Position numbers and translations under genes: made by a program | NCBI GenBank assembly: GCA_002270565.1 | Contig: NQMI01000028.1 | Span: 227,211-291,210 of the forward strand | Reading direction: 5' to 3' | DNA from: Stenocarpella maydis | Taxonomy: Eukaryota; Ascomycota; Sordariomycetes; Diaporthales; Diaporthaceae | Length of the DNA stretch: 64,000 nucleotides | In this document: positions 62,422-64,000 of the stretch, piece by piece | Position numbering within the stretch: position 1 is the stretch's first letter | How the letters are laid out: every line of letters starts with the position of its first letter | Notes under the pieces: model-generated | What the model was told of the DNA's origin: nothing | The model's input: only the letters and a program-made list of their open reading frames with translations | Database searches by the model: none

Positions 62422-64000
62422 TTAGTATCGAGCGATGAGGAATTGTCTCCTCTCCTCGTCCCCCATAGACTCAAGGAACTTGAGCTCAAACCGCTTGACG
62501 GCGGTGTACTTGTCCACCAGCTCCAGGCCTAGCAGTTCCGTCAGTGCTTCATCGTCTTCCAGGGCCTGCAAAGCCTCCTCAACACTCGCTGGCAACATCT
62601 CAGAGACGTTGAGCTCCTTGCGGTCGTTATCCGTGAGGCTCGCCGCGTCAACCTCGCAGTCCTGCCAGACCAGCTTGTCCTTGGCCACGAAGCCACTGGT
62701 CCCAGCGAAGAGGATCGCGGCCAAAGCCAAGTAAGGGTTGGCGAGTCCGTCGACGCATTTGAACTCCCAGTGGCTGCCTTCGATCTTGCGGAGGGGCGTC
62801 TCCCGGTTTTGTGTGCCCCATGTCACCCATCTGTCCCAAGGAGTCAGCATCGTTGAACCTACCCAGTTCTGCCGGTAGGTGGTTCTGCTACAATAGGTAG
62901 TGAAAGGGCTGACTCACCTGCCCCCGGCCCATGCGCTATCGGCCAATCTCTCATAGCTCGCTGGGTTGCTATACGAGAATGCTGCAATAGCGCGCAGATG
63001 TTTCAGAACACCCGCATAGAAGGGCTCATATGTCTCCCTCCTGTCCCCTCCAGACGAGGAGATCGAGATGTGCGCGTGCGCCGCAGTCCCGCAAGTATCG
63101 GGGTAAGGCTTCGGGAAAAGCGTGAACTTGAAGCCCGCTGCAGTAGCCATGGCAGAAATCACTTCTCTGGCGTGCAGAAGACTGTCTACAGCCTGGACCG
63201 GCGGTAGTGGCGGTAGAACAATCTCGAACTGGCCAGGCGCGCTCTCGGCGTGCACTTGCTCAACAAATATATCCATCGACTCCAAAGCCCTGGTGATGTC
63301 TGCGAGGAGCTTAGGGATCCTCTGGTCCGAAAAGAAGCGGGACACAGACCAAGAGTGTCCCTCGTTGGTCAGTGGCTCGAACTGGCCCGATTCGCTGCGC
63401 TGAAGGAGCAGGAATTCGATTTCAAACCCCACCAGGAAAGCCAAGCCTTGCCTTGCTCCATGTTCTTGCGCACTCGTCAATTGCGTTCTGGGGCAGAGCG
63501 AGACCTACGAATATGAGTGAGACCTCTTACTTTACAAACAGCGATAGACCAGAGTCGGCCGCCTCCAGAAGCCACTTACCGTAGACCCATCCTTTTCGCG
63601 GAAATCGCCGTACATGTTAAAGTTTCCCGGTATGGGTCCACTCTTCAGTGAAGAAAAGTCTGGGTGCAACCTGTACTCCCCGCTGGCGCTGGTTCCTGGG
63701 GACATCCAGTCGTGCTGCAGTAAGCCGAGGCAGGCCTTCGTAATGCCTATGTCCACAGCCTTGCCTTCTTCCAGTGATGTGATCATCCTTCTGAAGGGGA
63801 TCATACGCATCCGGGGCATCGCTGTCAAGTCTGTCCAACTGATGCGAATAAAGTCTGGAGTGGGTTTACCCCGAAGGACGTGTGTGAATATCTCGAGGTC
63901 CGTCGCTTCCTCCTCCATCACGGCATTACCTTCGTAATCTGCCTCCCACTCCGAGAACGTGAGGCCGAGGTGATATAGCTTGTTAGAGTTCTTGTACAAA
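62422..64000 (-). CDS. glutamine-synthetase-domain protein, FluG-like; 5' end outside the window
   Basis: 3' part only: exons 63580-64000+, 62918-63504 and 62422-62830, ~470 aa seen. Visible are the GS N-terminal beta-grasp region (FIRISWTDLTAMPRMRMIPF, GITKACLGLLQHDWMSPGTS), the FLVGFEIEFLLLQ metal-ligand strand, EQVHAESAPGQFEIVLPP, the AHAHISIS ligand segment (lacking the usual HxS… spacing of bacterial GlnA), NRETPLRKI and EFKCVDGLANPYLALA. The frame is open at the right edge with KLYHLGLTFSEW upstream of the GS domain, where FluG-type fungal proteins carry an amidohydrolase domain; I infer the same here. FluG in Aspergillus controls asexual development, but other fusions of this kind have unknown roles. 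Confidence 0.85.

Overview
The window looks like a gene-dense chromosome segment of a filamentous ascomycete, most likely a sordariomycete. Genes carry short introns (about 50-190 bp) with GT-AG or rare GC-AG ends and CTGAC/CTAAC-type branch points. Intergenic DNA is pyrimidine-rich. A large transposon block shows strong C-to-T/G-to-A decay typical of repeat-induced point mutation (RIP). Exon structures were worked out by hand from splice signals and protein-family reading. No database search was run.

Left arm (1-40054), mostly housekeeping genes on both strands: a rhodopsin-like/MFS fusion membrane protein; a glyoxalase-fold protein in four exons; an MFS multidrug-type transporter; COQ7 (ubiquinone synthesis); an SPO14-type phospholipase D; gamma-tubulin; a 91-aa conserved small protein; a 751-aa protein of unknown function with a candidate eIF4E-binding motif; a uridine-kinase-like P-loop kinase; a gene cut off by an assembly gap; a PRELI/UPS lipid-transfer protein; methionine aminopeptidase 2; a mitochondrial J-protein; mitochondrial porin; asparagine synthetase; the SUMO E2 UBC9; peroxin PEX19; and a conserved unknown protein. 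Mitochondrial functions recur (COQ7, UPS-like, J-protein, porin), but nothing suggests a co-regulated cluster.

Centre (40260-48199): a 7.9-kb, very A+T-rich block bounded by about 120-bp terminal inverted repeats. It is read here as one large RIP-decayed element. Inside are a mutated retrotransposon gag relic on the minus strand, internal duplications, and three 530-596-bp LTR copies that escaped RIP. Two of these LTRs flank a single-N assembly gap and share a short target duplication, so the interior of a younger retrotransposon is probably missing from the assembly.

Right arm (48200-64000): a secreted expansin-like protein next to the transposon block, 2.6 kb without a recognisable gene, a small F-box protein, an ABC1/UbiB-family atypical kinase (MCP2-like), a METTL7-like methyltransferase, the ER-Golgi cargo receptor ERV41, a DsbA/FrnE-like oxidoreductase, and the 3' part of a glutamine-synthetase-domain gene (FluG-like) that runs off the right edge.

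A 10-bp perfect palindrome, TACCTAGGTA, occurs eight times, always between genes. Single N characters at 25433, 47233 and 56620 mark assembly joins.
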